From: Ktedonobacter sp.
Lineage (GTDB): Bacteria > Chloroflexota > Ktedonobacteria > Ktedonobacterales > Ktedonobacteraceae
Length of the DNA: 11,528 nucleotides
Direction of reading: 5' to 3'
NCBI GenBank assembly: GCA_003450555.1
Contig: DMFQ01000342.1
Span: 1-11,528 of the forward strand
A program made the position numbers and the translations under genes. Shown here piece by piece: positions 1 to 6,872 of the stretch; within the stretch, counting starts at the first letter, position 1, and every line of letters starts with the position of its first letter. Under the pieces are notes generated by a model that was given only the letters and a program-made list of their open reading frames with translations, searched no databases and had not been told where the DNA came from.

Positions 1-2124
1 CCTTACCTGCAGGCTGTTGTGGTACAGACCTACAGAGATGCGCAAAATTGCCTACTGTATTTGCAGACGGCTAAGCTGGGAAAAGCGATGGTCGTGTGGA
101 TGGAGGGAGAGCAGGCAGGGGAAAAGGATTACGACGAGCGCCTTCAAGTGCCAGAGGAAACGATCAAGCGCTTTCTTGAAGCGAGACCCATCCTAAAAGA
201 GCGCGTTGTCGGTTTTGCCTGGCGTAGCATGCAATGTGAACCGCGCTACTTGCCTCTTTTCCGCACAATGTTACGGGGCGTTGTCCTGGTGAGGGATGTG
301 GAGGCGGGGCGTGAACTCATGGCCTGGGTTCTGTCATATACGGTCTCGGATACTGGCGACCTGCCAATTGAAATGGTGGTAACGGGTGCAGGCGAGGTGC
401 TGCATCATGCTGGCTGGCTGGCCGCTGGCAGCGGAAAAGAGGGGAGTCAGCAGGGCTTGTTGACCTACGAGCGAGAACTGCATGAATTGCCCGGGCTGTT
501 GAGTGAGCATGTGGCGCTAATCGATCAACTCAATAGTATGATTAGCGAAGTACAGCGTGCCCAGGAGGGGCGTCGTATTGAGCAGTCTGCTGTGGATAGA
601 GAATTGCAGAAAATTCTGGCGCGTGTCAACGAACTGAACAGGGTGGTAATGACTACGCAGCGCGAACAGGAGCACATACAGACAGAGCTACGCCTGGCTG
701 ATTCTCTAGAGCAGCAACTGGCTGCCGAAGTTGTTGGATTGGAGCAGGAGGTACAGGCGGCTCAAGAGCGCGTTCGGGTTCACGAGAAGTCACAGCGAGA
801 GATGGCAGGCCTGGTTGAGGAGCTCCAACACGAAATGGAGGAGCGTGCCACTGTCTTTCGGCGCCAGCAGGACGAACTTGGTCGAGGACGTACAGCCGTT
901 GCAGTGAAACGGCAGGAAGCCAGATCATTACGCCAACAGTTGGACACGCTCCAGCTACAGGCGCAGGAGCACAAGGCACAGGTTGAGCAACAGCGAGGAC
1001 GAATTAAAGAGACTGAACAGCAACAGCAGGTTCTGGTGGAAACGATCAACTCACGTCGCCGGGAACTTGAGGAGGTTCGTGCGAAGTCACATACATTAGG
1101 GAATGAACTGAACCTTGCGGAGGAGCAAGCAAGTGAAATTGAGCGGCAAGTGGGGACCCTGGAACAACAAACAACGCAGTTGCGGCAGGCGATGACCGGA
1201 TTAGAGGGAGGATACCGCCGCTGCTTGCTAGAGAGTCAGAAGACCAGGGATGCTGTTGACTCGTTGTTGGAGCAGTTGCGCGAAGAGATGGGCGTGATGG
1301 ATCCAAAAGAGTTGAACAATTACGCTGCCTACGTTACTATAACTCCGGGAGAAGCAGCATCGCAGAATGACCAGTTCGTCTCTGAAGATTCGGGGGCGTT
1401 ATCGGAGGAGGAAGAAGCGTATCTGCGCAAGCTACGGAGACGGGTTGATAGTCTGCGAGGGCGTTTAAAGGTATTGGGGGGATGTGACCCTGACGCGCCT
1501 CAACAATATGAAGAAATACGCACGCGTTTTGAGTTCCTCTCAACGCAGATAGCAGATATGGAGCAGGCGGCATCACACCTGCGCTCGATTATTGGGCAGC
1601 TCGACGTGACGATGGCGCGACAATTTGAGGCGACCTTTCAAGCGGTTAATGCCCGTTTTCGCGAACACTTCATCACGCTCTTTAATGGCGGTAACGCGCG
1701 CCTTGAACTGACAGATGCGAAGACTGGCGAAGACGATAGTGATAAATCCGTTCCCGCACATATGCCTGCTGGCGTGGAGGTCATAGTGCAACCACCAGGC
1801 AAGAAAGTCCAGGATTTATCACTGCTCTCCGGTGGAGAGCGCGCCCTCGTCTCGGCGGCCCTGCTCTTTGCGCTACTGGAGATTAACCCTCCTCCATTCT
1901 GCCTACTTGACGAGGTAGATGCTGCTCTAGATGAGTCAAACGTGGTGCGCTTCTGTGATATATTGAAGCGCCTGGCCCAGCGCACACAGTTTATCATGAT
2001 AACTCATAACCGGGTGACCATGACATCGGCCCAGGTCATCTATGGAGTCTCAATGGGAGGAGATAGTATCTCGCGCCTGCTTTCCATGAAACTCGAAGAG
2101 GCGCCTGTTGCGGGCGATCGCTAA
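1..2124 (+). CDS. smc: Chromosome segregation ATPase SMC, C-terminal part (5' end outside window)
   Basis: The reading frame is open from base 1, so the true start lies upstream; GTG at 19 is only the first start-like codon inside. The first residues (PYLQAVVV then YLQTAKLGKA) match the start of the SMC hinge. The second hinge half runs to about residue 145, ending in a V(V)TGAGEVLHHAGWL segment like the family's vvTxxGxvxxxxG. Residues about 155-550 are Gln/Glu/Arg-rich and look like the returning coiled coil. The C-terminal ABC head has the signature LSGGER (bases 1825-1842), Walker B with D-loop FCLLDEVDAALDESN (from base 1897) and the switch histidine in FIMITHNR. SMC homodimers, usually with ScpA and ScpB, compact and segregate the chromosome using ATP. 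Walker A would be in the missing N-terminal part. The stop is at 2122-2124 and no terminator was seen before the 5S promoter. Confidence 0.95.
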   Translation, partial: PYLQAVVVQTYRDAQNCLLYLQTAKLGKAMVVWMEGEQAGEKDYDERLQVPEETIKRFLEARPILKERVVGFAWRSMQCEPRYLPLFRTMLRGVVLVRDVEAGRELMAWVLSYTVSDTGDLPIEMVVTGAGEVLHHAGWLAAGSGKEGSQQGLLTYERELHELPGLLSEHVALIDQLNSMISEVQRAQEGRRIEQSAVDRELQKILARVNELNRVVMTTQREQEHIQTELRLADSLEQQLAAEVVGLEQEVQAAQERVRVHEKSQREMAGLVEELQHEMEERATVFRRQQDELGRGRTAVAVKRQEARSLRQQLDTLQLQAQEHKAQVEQQRGRIKETEQQQQVLVETINSRRRELEEVRAKSHTLGNELNLAEEQASEIERQVGTLEQQTTQLRQAMTGLEGGYRRCLLESQKTRDAVDSLLEQLREEMGVMDPKELNNYAAYVTITPGEAASQNDQFVSEDSGALSEEEEAYLRKLRRRVDSLRGRLKVLGGCDPDAPQQYEEIRTRFEFLSTQIADMEQAASHLRSIIGQLDVTMARQFEATFQAVNARFREHFITLFNGGNARLELTDAKTGEDDSDKSVPAHMPAGVEVIVQPPGKKVQDLSLLSGGERALVSAALLFALLEINPPPFCLLDEVDAALDESNVVRFCDILKRLAQRTQFIMITHNRVTMTSAQVIYGVSMGGDSISRLLSMKLEEAPVAGDR

Positions 2125-2168
2125 GAAATATACTTATTCAATACGGAGCAATGCGCTTCAAAAAATGC

Positions 2169-2197
2169 TTGACAGAACGTGACATGTGTAGTAATAT
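2169..2197 (+). promoter_or_regulatory. Sigma-70-type promoter of the 5S rRNA gene
   Basis: A perfect -35 TTGACA (2169-2174) is followed after exactly 17 bases by TAATAT (2192-2197), five of six matches to the -10 consensus. Transcription would begin near 2204, about 29 bases before the mature 5S. The 8-base arms CTTGACAG (2168-2175) and CTGTCAAG (2203-2210) form an inverted repeat that covers the -35 on one side and the expected start on the other. Confidence 0.8.
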
Positions 2198-2232
2198 ACG
2201 TCCTGTCAAGAGAACCGCCTGTATGTGCAGGT

Positions 2233-2352
2233 GAACCGGTGATTATAGCGAAGAGGGTCCACCCGTTCCCATCCCGAACACGGTCGTTAAGCTCTTCAGC
2301 TCCGATGATACTGTAGGGGCAGCCCTATGGGAAACTAGGACATCGCCGTTTC
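2233..2352 (+). rRNA. rrf: 5S ribosomal RNA
   Basis: The segment has the hallmark 5S core: TAGCG near base 14, CCCGTTCCCATCCCGAACAC in loop B/helix III, GTTAAGCTCTTCAGC and CCGATGATACTG, then a GGGGCAG...CTATGGGAAACTAGG arm. The ends form helix I: GTGAACCGGTG (2231-2241) pairs with CGCCGTTTCAC (2344-2354) with one mismatch. Ends were placed by aligning TAGCG to E. coli 5S and may be off by a couple of bases. The gene has its own promoter and terminator, and no 16S or 23S lies in the window, so it is an independently transcribed 5S locus here. Confidence 0.93.
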
Positions 2353-2354
2353 AC

Positions 2355-2377
2355 CCGCCCACATAGGCGGTTTTTTT
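2355..2377 (+). terminator. Intrinsic terminator of the 5S rRNA gene
   Basis: Stem CCGCC (2355-2359) and GGCGG (2366-2370) with a six-base loop, followed directly by seven T (2371-2377). It sits just 3' of helix I and 5 bases before the end of the convergent aminotransferase gene. The GGCGG arm can alternatively pair with the 5' leader of the transcript (2215-2227). Confidence 0.8.
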
Positions 2378-2382
2378 CGTGA

Positions 2383-3549
2383 CTACGCCTCACGCAAAGC
2401 TTTCACCAACGTATCAATTTCCGCTTCTGTGTTGTAGAATCCTGTTGAAACGCGCAGGCTTTTCATTGAGGGGATGTTACGGATAAAAATATTGTGCTGA
2501 TCCTGTAGTTGCTTTACAACCTTTTCTTCGTCACATCCCTCTAATCTAAATGAAATCAAGCCACTTTCGCCCGCTGTCGGTGTAAGCATCGTGAGATGTG
2601 GGATAGTTTTGAGTGCGGAATAGGCATATCTACTTAGCGAAGCAATGCGGTCAAATAGCCATGGGTAGCCGACTGTCTCCTCCAACCATTGCAGAGCCGC
2701 CGCCTGACCTGCTATTGCAGCCGGGTGGCGACCACCCATTTCGAAACGTCGCGCATTCTCGTTCAAAGCCCAGTCTATCCCCTCTTCATGCTTCATGGAG
2801 GGATAACCTACGTAGGTAGACTTAATGGCGTTTAGGGCTTCACCACGGACATATAATGCTCCGGTGCCATCGGGGCCACAGAGCCATTTCTGCATGGGGA
2901 TAGCATAAAAATCCGCTCCAAGCGCTTGCACGTCGATTGGAATTGCTCCAGCGGACTGCGCCCCATCGACTAAAACGGGGATACTATGTTCGCGGCCCAT
3001 GTGACAGATGTCTCTCACGTTCACCAGTGTGCCTGTTGTCCAGAGGACATGGGAAAGAACGATCAAGCGCGTACGTGAAGTGACGAGGTCCGCTATTGCT
3101 TTGAGTGCCGGTCGTTCGCCAATCGTACCGAGATCAGCAAAGCGAATGGTAATGCCATAGCGATCACGAATCTGGTAGAGCGGCCCGAGCGCATTATAGT
3201 GTTCATGGTTGGTAGTGATGATCTCATCACCCTGCTGCCAGTTTAAACCATAACTGATAATATTCATGCCTTCTCCGGTATTGCCGGTAAGGGCAATCTC
3301 GCTTTCATCCGCATTGAGAAGGTGCGCTACTCTCTGGCGGGCATTATTTTGAATGGCACGCATAGCATCCCACGCAGACATGCCCAGGCGTCCGTTAAGA
3401 TACTCACTTTGAAGACGTTCTTGCATGGCATGTAGAGCGCTGCTCATCAGGGGACCAAAAGTTCCTGCATTAAAATAGAGATGCGAGGTGGCAGCGGGCA
3501 TATCCTGGCGAATACGTTGAAGGTGTGTCTGAGCGGTGTGGTCGGGCAA
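2383..3549 (-). CDS. Class-V PLP aminotransferase (cysteine desulfurase / isopenicillin-N epimerase-like)
   Basis: This 388-residue protein is a fold-type I PLP enzyme of the aminotransferase class-V family. The start of the domain is LYFNAGTFGP (about 24-33). TGNTGEGMN (88-96) would be the phosphate-binding turn, GDEIITTNHEH (107-117) holds the residue expected to stack on the cofactor ring, VDGAQSAG (194-201) carries the Asp and Gln that contact PLP, and QKWLCGPDGTG holds the Schiff-base Lys221. The usual HK before WL is QK here. The C-terminal LRVSTGFYNTEAEIDTL is typical. The substrate cannot be told: CefD-like epimerases, desulfurases and other members share this layout, and no Fe-S partner is adjacent. 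The start is TTG, chosen because AAAGGAG lies 7 bases upstream (3557-3563); the first ATG, at residue 17, lacks such a site. Confidence 0.88.
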   Translation of the reverse strand: MPDHTAQTHLQRIRQDMPAATSHLYFNAGTFGPLMSSALHAMQERLQSEYLNGRLGMSAWDAMRAIQNNARQRVAHLLNADESEIALTGNTGEGMNIISYGLNWQQGDEIITTNHEHYNALGPLYQIRDRYGITIRFADLGTIGERPALKAIADLVTSRTRLIVLSHVLWTTGTLVNVRDICHMGREHSIPVLVDGAQSAGAIPIDVQALGADFYAIPMQKWLCGPDGTGALYVRGEALNAIKSTYVGYPSMKHEEGIDWALNENARRFEMGGRHPAAIAGQAAALQWLEETVGYPWLFDRIASLSRYAYSALKTIPHLTMLTPTAGESGLISFRLEGCDEEKVVKQLQDQHNIFIRNIPSMKSLRVSTGFYNTEAEIDTLVKALREA

Positions 3550-3592
3550 GGTAAGACTCCTTTGTGTGTTACTGGTAGTGTATCTCTTTCAT

Positions 3593-3625
3593 ATGCTAGC
3601 ATGTAGCAGTGGATTATCTAATCCA
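3593..3625. promoter_or_regulatory. Two palindromes in the divergent aminotransferase/GNAT spacer
   Basis: A perfect 10-base palindrome ATGCTAGCAT (3593-3602) and a second dyad with 7-base arms, TGGATTA-TC-TAATCCA (3610-3625), lie side by side in the short region between the two divergent genes. They could be operator sites, but no consensus for a known regulator was recognised and no confident -35/-10 pair was seen here. Confidence 0.35.
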
Positions 3626-3676
3626 GCTTAGGCCTACTTGCAGTATATCTTATCGAAAGGCGTTACGTACACTCTT

Positions 3677-4210
3677 ATGCGCATACGAAATTTTCGCCAG
3701 GGTGATATCCCGATCTTATTTGATTTACAGCAACTGGCCGCTGAAACAGATGGTTTCGCAGTCAATGAAATGATAGATTTTATGGCATGGTCAACGCAAC
3801 CAGAGCTAGAGTCCACCTATAGCGTGTTTGTGATTACCGACGATGATGAGACGAACGAATGGGGACAGGCTGGAACACTGGAGGGAGTCGAAGGTGAAGT
3901 TGTAGGCTTTACCGCTGTAAGTTTGGATCAGGATACACGAGCCTATCATTTTCTCTGTAAGGGGACAGTACATCCGCAGCACCGCAGGAGGAATGCTGGT
4001 CGCGCTTTATTGATTTGCGCGCTTAACCACGCGCGTATCGTCTCTGCCGAATTTGAGTTTGAAGCGGAGCAGGAAGGGCAGCCTATTTTTCTCGAGGCGC
4101 TGCTTCCCCTACATGACCCAGCTGCAAGCCACCTGGCGAGAAAATGCGAAATGCAACCGGTGGATGAGGTAGTGACGGAAGGGATGAAACTGTACAGGCG
4201 CGAACTATAG
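3677..4210 (+). CDS. GNAT-family N-acetyltransferase
   Basis: The protein (177 residues from the chosen ATG) starts MRIRNFRQGDIPILFDLQ, the usual beta-1/alpha-1 opening of GNAT enzymes. The middle gives EVVGFTAVSLD (beta-4) and then KGTVHPQHRRRNAGRALL, the acetyl-CoA pyrophosphate-binding motif A with an RRxxGRA turn. The end, LARKCEMQP and MKLYRREL, matches the usual C-terminal strands. The family transfers an acyl group from acyl-CoA to an amine; the substrate is unknown. An upstream TTG (3638) would add 13 residues (MQYILSKGVTYTL) that do not look like the family, and neither start has a good ribosome site (GAAAGG ends 16 bases before the ATG), so the start is uncertain. It converges on thyX. 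Confidence 0.8.
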   Translation: MRIRNFRQGDIPILFDLQQLAAETDGFAVNEMIDFMAWSTQPELESTYSVFVITDDDETNEWGQAGTLEGVEGEVVGFTAVSLDQDTRAYHFLCKGTVHPQHRRRNAGRALLICALNHARIVSAEFEFEAEQEGQPIFLEALLPLHDPAASHLARKCEMQPVDEVVTEGMKLYRREL

Positions 4211-4235
4211 ATCGGGGTAGCTCACGCCTGTACAG
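4190..4235. repeat. Inverted repeat between convergent GNAT and thyX genes
   Basis: CTGTACAGGCG (4190-4200) and CGCCTGTACAG (4225-4235) are perfect 11-base complements separated by 24 bases, and the GNAT stop codon lies in the loop. Neither side has a T run, so it is not a classical terminator. It may be a bidirectional transcript-end hairpin. A separate 10-base palindrome GAGGTACCTC lies at 4263-4272, next to the thyX stop. Confidence 0.5.
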
Positions 4236-4281
4236 CCTCAAAAGAATGATGATATTCGGTACGAGGTACCTCTTGCTATGT

Positions 4282-5202
4282 CTAGACCTTCTCGAACTCG
4301 GTCTTGACGGTAAAGGTGCCATCGGCTAATTGTTCTAAATGGTAGTCACCAAAGAGGACTGGATCAACAAGGCGCAGACAGAGAAAGATACGCACTGCTA
4401 ACTCCCGTATTTCAATCTCCGCGTGAGCGCTGGCACGCATTTCAATGAAATGGCGCCATGCACGTGCATTCCCCGTAGTGACAATAGGGGCCTCGGTCTC
4501 ATTGGGCAGTACGGAACGCGCGCATTGCTGTACCTTCTTACGCAGGTCTGTACGCACCTCCGCGCTTAGTATATCAATACCTGCCTGTTGCATCTCCAGC
4601 AATCGATTAGTGAGAACAGCATATTCGCTGGCCGCACGCTCAATACGTTGCAGAAATTGGTCATGCAAAAGCGGATCCTGAGCGTATTCAGGCCGTTCCA
4701 CAAAACGGAGCACTCGACCTGAAACGTAGCGTTGGCTCACCTGGGAAAATCCAAAACCTGCCCTGTGTCGTACCAGTTCGTGCGTTACACTACGCGAGAC
4801 TCCATACAGCAGGAAGCTAAAGGTGGCATGCTCAAAAACAGAGCCATGCCCAGAAGACTTGAGGTTATTGAAGTATCGCTCGGCGTGTTCGTTAAATGTG
4901 CGTTTGGGGCCGAAACTCATGTAACATACCTGACCAGCGACCTTGCATAACTGCGCGCCATCGGGCAGTTTCGTTGGATCATCCAGATACTCTGTAAAAT
5001 GGAGTGCGGGATCAAATCCATCCAGGAAACCCGTTAATGCTCCCAATTGAAAACTTGGACGCGCAAGTAAAGCTACTCCTGGCTTGGATAGATAGAGAAC
5101 ACCCCCTGGAGAGTGGTGGATAGGGGAATGAATAGCGGTAAAGCCAGAATGTTCACTCCCATTGAGCCGTTGGAAGAGTGTCTCTAATTCGATTGCAGTC
5201 AC
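4282..5202 (-). CDS. thyX: Flavin-dependent thymidylate synthase ThyX
   Basis: ThyX makes dTMP from dUMP with methylene-tetrahydrofolate and FAD/NADPH, replacing ThyA. The signature is RHRAGFGFSQVSQRYV: RHR at 145-147 binds flavin and substrate. The serine that follows is Ser156, eight residues on, where the canonical motif is RHR-X7-S. SSGHGSVFEH (116-125) is the family's conserved upstream motif, and MRASAHAEIEIRELA near residue 265 fits the C-terminal conserved region. At 306 residues it is longer than the common ~220-250, because about 85 residues precede the recognisable core. The start is GTG with AAGGAG six bases upstream (5209-5214), which supports it over any internal ATG. A small HTH gene ends 67 bases upstream in the same direction and may be cotranscribed. 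Confidence 0.93.
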   Translation of the reverse strand: MTAIELETLFQRLNGSEHSGFTAIHSPIHHSPGGVLYLSKPGVALLARPSFQLGALTGFLDGFDPALHFTEYLDDPTKLPDGAQLCKVAGQVCYMSFGPKRTFNEHAERYFNNLKSSGHGSVFEHATFSFLLYGVSRSVTHELVRHRAGFGFSQVSQRYVSGRVLRFVERPEYAQDPLLHDQFLQRIERAASEYAVLTNRLLEMQQAGIDILSAEVRTDLRKKVQQCARSVLPNETEAPIVTTGNARAWRHFIEMRASAHAEIEIRELAVRIFLCLRLVDPVLFGDYHLEQLADGTFTVKTEFEKV

Positions 5203-5269
5203 CGTTGTCTCCTTGCTACTAGCTGTGTTCTATATCCACTAGTCTAGCAGGTTAGAGTTCTTTTGGCTA

Positions 5270-5473
5270 CTAGCTCACCGGCAATTGTGATGAGTTAAGC
5301 AGAGTATCTAATGTAGAGCGACGGATACGGTACGCCTGGCGCGTTCCCCTGTGAGGCAGGGTAATCGCCTCTAATACTCCATTTTTAATCCAACGTCGCA
5401 CTGTGGTGTCATCCACGCGTAATTTTTTTGCAACCTCTCGGACAGTGAGCAAATCCTCTTCATCTTGTACCAC
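5270..5473 (-). CDS. Excisionase/BldC-type helix-turn-helix DNA-binding protein
   Basis: This 67-residue protein is a single MerR/excisionase-type winged HTH. LLTVREVAKKLRVDDTTVRRWIKNGVLEAI (8-37) gives the helix-turn-helix, and LPHRGTRQAYRIRRSTLDTLL the wing and closing helix. Proteins of this size act either as phage/plasmid excisionases or, as with actinobacterial BldC, as chromosomal regulators. No integrase or attachment site is present here, so a regulatory role is more likely, which is inference. The start is GTG with AAAGAGG about 5 bases upstream; eight more codons are open upstream before a stop but contain no start codon. It precedes thyX by 67 bases on the same strand. The 10-base palindrome TTTACGTAAA (5587-5596) upstream could be an operator. 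Confidence 0.8.
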   Translation of the reverse strand: MVQDEEDLLTVREVAKKLRVDDTTVRRWIKNGVLEAITLPHRGTRQAYRIRRSTLDTLLNSSQLPVS

Positions 5474-5694
5474 TTCGTCCTCTTTCTGGTCTTTTCCTTA
5501 GTGACCTCAATTAGGCGCTTAGTTTTGAATGCAATACGTACTATCTATTTGACTATAACGACGAACAATCTCTTTTTTAGTAACTCTTTACGTAAAAGTC
5601 GTTTTGCACTGTAAATGTAGGTATTGCACGTAGATGGTTAAAGGCATGTACTGTCTAGAATAGAATGCAATTACACTTTAATCACTTGCGCTTG

Positions 5695-6690
5695 TTAGCC
5701 ACCGATCATGGACATGCTGCGGTTCGCCCTTTTAAATCGTTTATCGCCAATGTAGTGTTTGAGTTCCTTCTTCCATACGGCACGGCGAATTGTGGCGGCT
5801 AAAGCATCATCAGAGGCATCAGAGCGGATGACGGCACGCCGGTCGGTCTCTTCGGTCGCAAAGAGGCAGGTACGTAATTGGCCGTCAGCGGTCAGACGGA
5901 TGCGGTCACAGGAGGCACAGAATGGTTCGCTGACAGGATTGATAAAGCCAACTTCACCGATTCCATCACTGAATGTGTAGCGGCGTGCAGTTTCGGAGGG
6001 ATCTCCAGTGGTAATTTGTACGAGTGGGCCATATTCTGCTTCAATAATGGCCTTCAATTCGGCGCCCGTTAGAATATCTTCCTTACGCCAGATTTGATCA
6101 GCATCGAGTGGCATAAACTCAATCCAGCGCATTACATACGCTTTGCGCCGTGCCAGGCGCACAAATTCGAGCGCTTCTTCTTCACTATAGCCGCGAATAG
6201 CTACTGCGTTGACCTTGATGGGGTGAATAGTAGGATATTTTTCGAGTTCTTCCAGGCCTTCAAGCACCCGGTTTAATTGATCACGCCGGGTCAATTGAGC
6301 AAACTTCTCGCGCATCAGGGAATCCAGGCTAACGTTAATGCGATTAAGCCCTGCTTCTGCTAGCGCGCTTGCCTGCTGTTTCAGTAGAATCCCATTGGTG
6401 GTCATGCTGAGGCTGCGCAATCCTTCGATCTTCCGCAACTGGCGTATAAAATCCGGGACATCTCGACGAACCAGTGGTTCACCGCCAGTAAGGCGAATTT
6501 GCTCTATACCGATACTGACGGCGACGCGAGTGATACGCTCTAATTCCTCGTAAGAAAGAATCTCTGCCTTTTTCAACCATGGTAGGCCTTCGGCAGGCAT
6601 ACAATAGGTGCAGCGAAAATTGCACTTATCTGTAATGGAGATACGCATGCTTTTTATATGGCGGCCATAACTATCGACCAGTAATTCCAT
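5695..6690 (-). CDS. moaA: GTP 3',8-cyclase MoaA (molybdenum cofactor biosynthesis)
   Basis: MoaA is a radical SAM enzyme that rearranges GTP to 3',8-cyclo-7,8-dihydro-GTP, the first step of molybdopterin synthesis. The N-terminal cluster motif is CNFRCTYC (Cys23, Cys27, Cys30), with the SAM-binding LTGGEP at 67-72. The second, GTP-binding [4Fe-4S] cluster is at Cys258, Cys261 and Cys275 (FCASCDRIRLTADGQLRTC). The protein ends in the Gly-Gly tail (330-331) needed for activity in the family, so at 331 residues it appears complete. The start is ATG with AAAGAGG 8 bases upstream. No other molybdopterin gene is nearby. A separate promoter lies upstream (6738-6767). Confidence 0.96.
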   Translation of the reverse strand: MELLVDSYGRHIKSMRISITDKCNFRCTYCMPAEGLPWLKKAEILSYEELERITRVAVSIGIEQIRLTGGEPLVRRDVPDFIRQLRKIEGLRSLSMTTNGILLKQQASALAEAGLNRINVSLDSLMREKFAQLTRRDQLNRVLEGLEELEKYPTIHPIKVNAVAIRGYSEEEALEFVRLARRKAYVMRWIEFMPLDADQIWRKEDILTGAELKAIIEAEYGPLVQITTGDPSETARRYTFSDGIGEVGFINPVSEPFCASCDRIRLTADGQLRTCLFATEETDRRAVIRSDASDDALAATIRRAVWKKELKHYIGDKRFKRANRSMSMIGG

Positions 6691-6737
6691 TGGTGTTGCC
6701 TCTTTGCATTTGTCTATGACATCTTTTTGTATGATTT

Positions 6738-6767
6738 ACTATAGCACACGAACGCCCATTTTGTCAT
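6738..6767 (-). promoter_or_regulatory. Promoter of moaA
   Basis: Read on the minus strand, ATGACA (6762-6767) is five of six to the -35 consensus and TATAGT (6738-6743) five of six to the -10, with an 18-base spacer. Transcription would start near 6731, about 40 bases before the moaA ATG. It lies downstream of the long hairpin after glnA, so moaA can be expressed independently of glnA. Confidence 0.6.
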
Positions 6768-6800
6768 ATTAGAATGCCTGAGAGAGTTTGCCGCGCAAAG

Positions 6801-6852
6801 ATGCCGGAGAAATGCAGCAAAAGTTGCTAACTTTTGCTGCATTCTCCGGCAT
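6801..6852. repeat. Long near-perfect inverted repeat (hairpin) between glnA and moaA
   Basis: The left arm (6801-6825, starting ATGCCGGAGAAATGC) and right arm (6829-6852, ending ATTCTCCGGCAT) are complementary over 24 base pairs. There is a single bulged A in the left arm and only a three-base loop, GCT. It lies about 20 bases past the glnA stop. On the glnA strand it is followed by CTTTGCG, only a weak T run, so it is not a textbook terminator. A partial copy of the outer end, AGAATGCC (6771-6778), is complementary to GGCATTCT (6848-6855), giving an alternative pairing. Confidence 0.85.
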
Positions 6853-6872
6853 TCTATCTGCCTGCTCAGGAA

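Noticed and set aside
653..979. Long minus-strand open frames inside smc
   Set aside because: They are antisense to the coiled-coil coding region and show no family features or translation signals.
1..2124. Rad50/other SMC-like repair ATPase instead of SMC
   Set aside because: A globular hinge with the LQAVVV...GKA pattern and no zinc hook CxxC is present, which fits SMC.
5270..5473. Phage or integrative-element remnant
   Set aside because: The excisionase-like gene has no integrase, attachment repeats or phage genes in the window.
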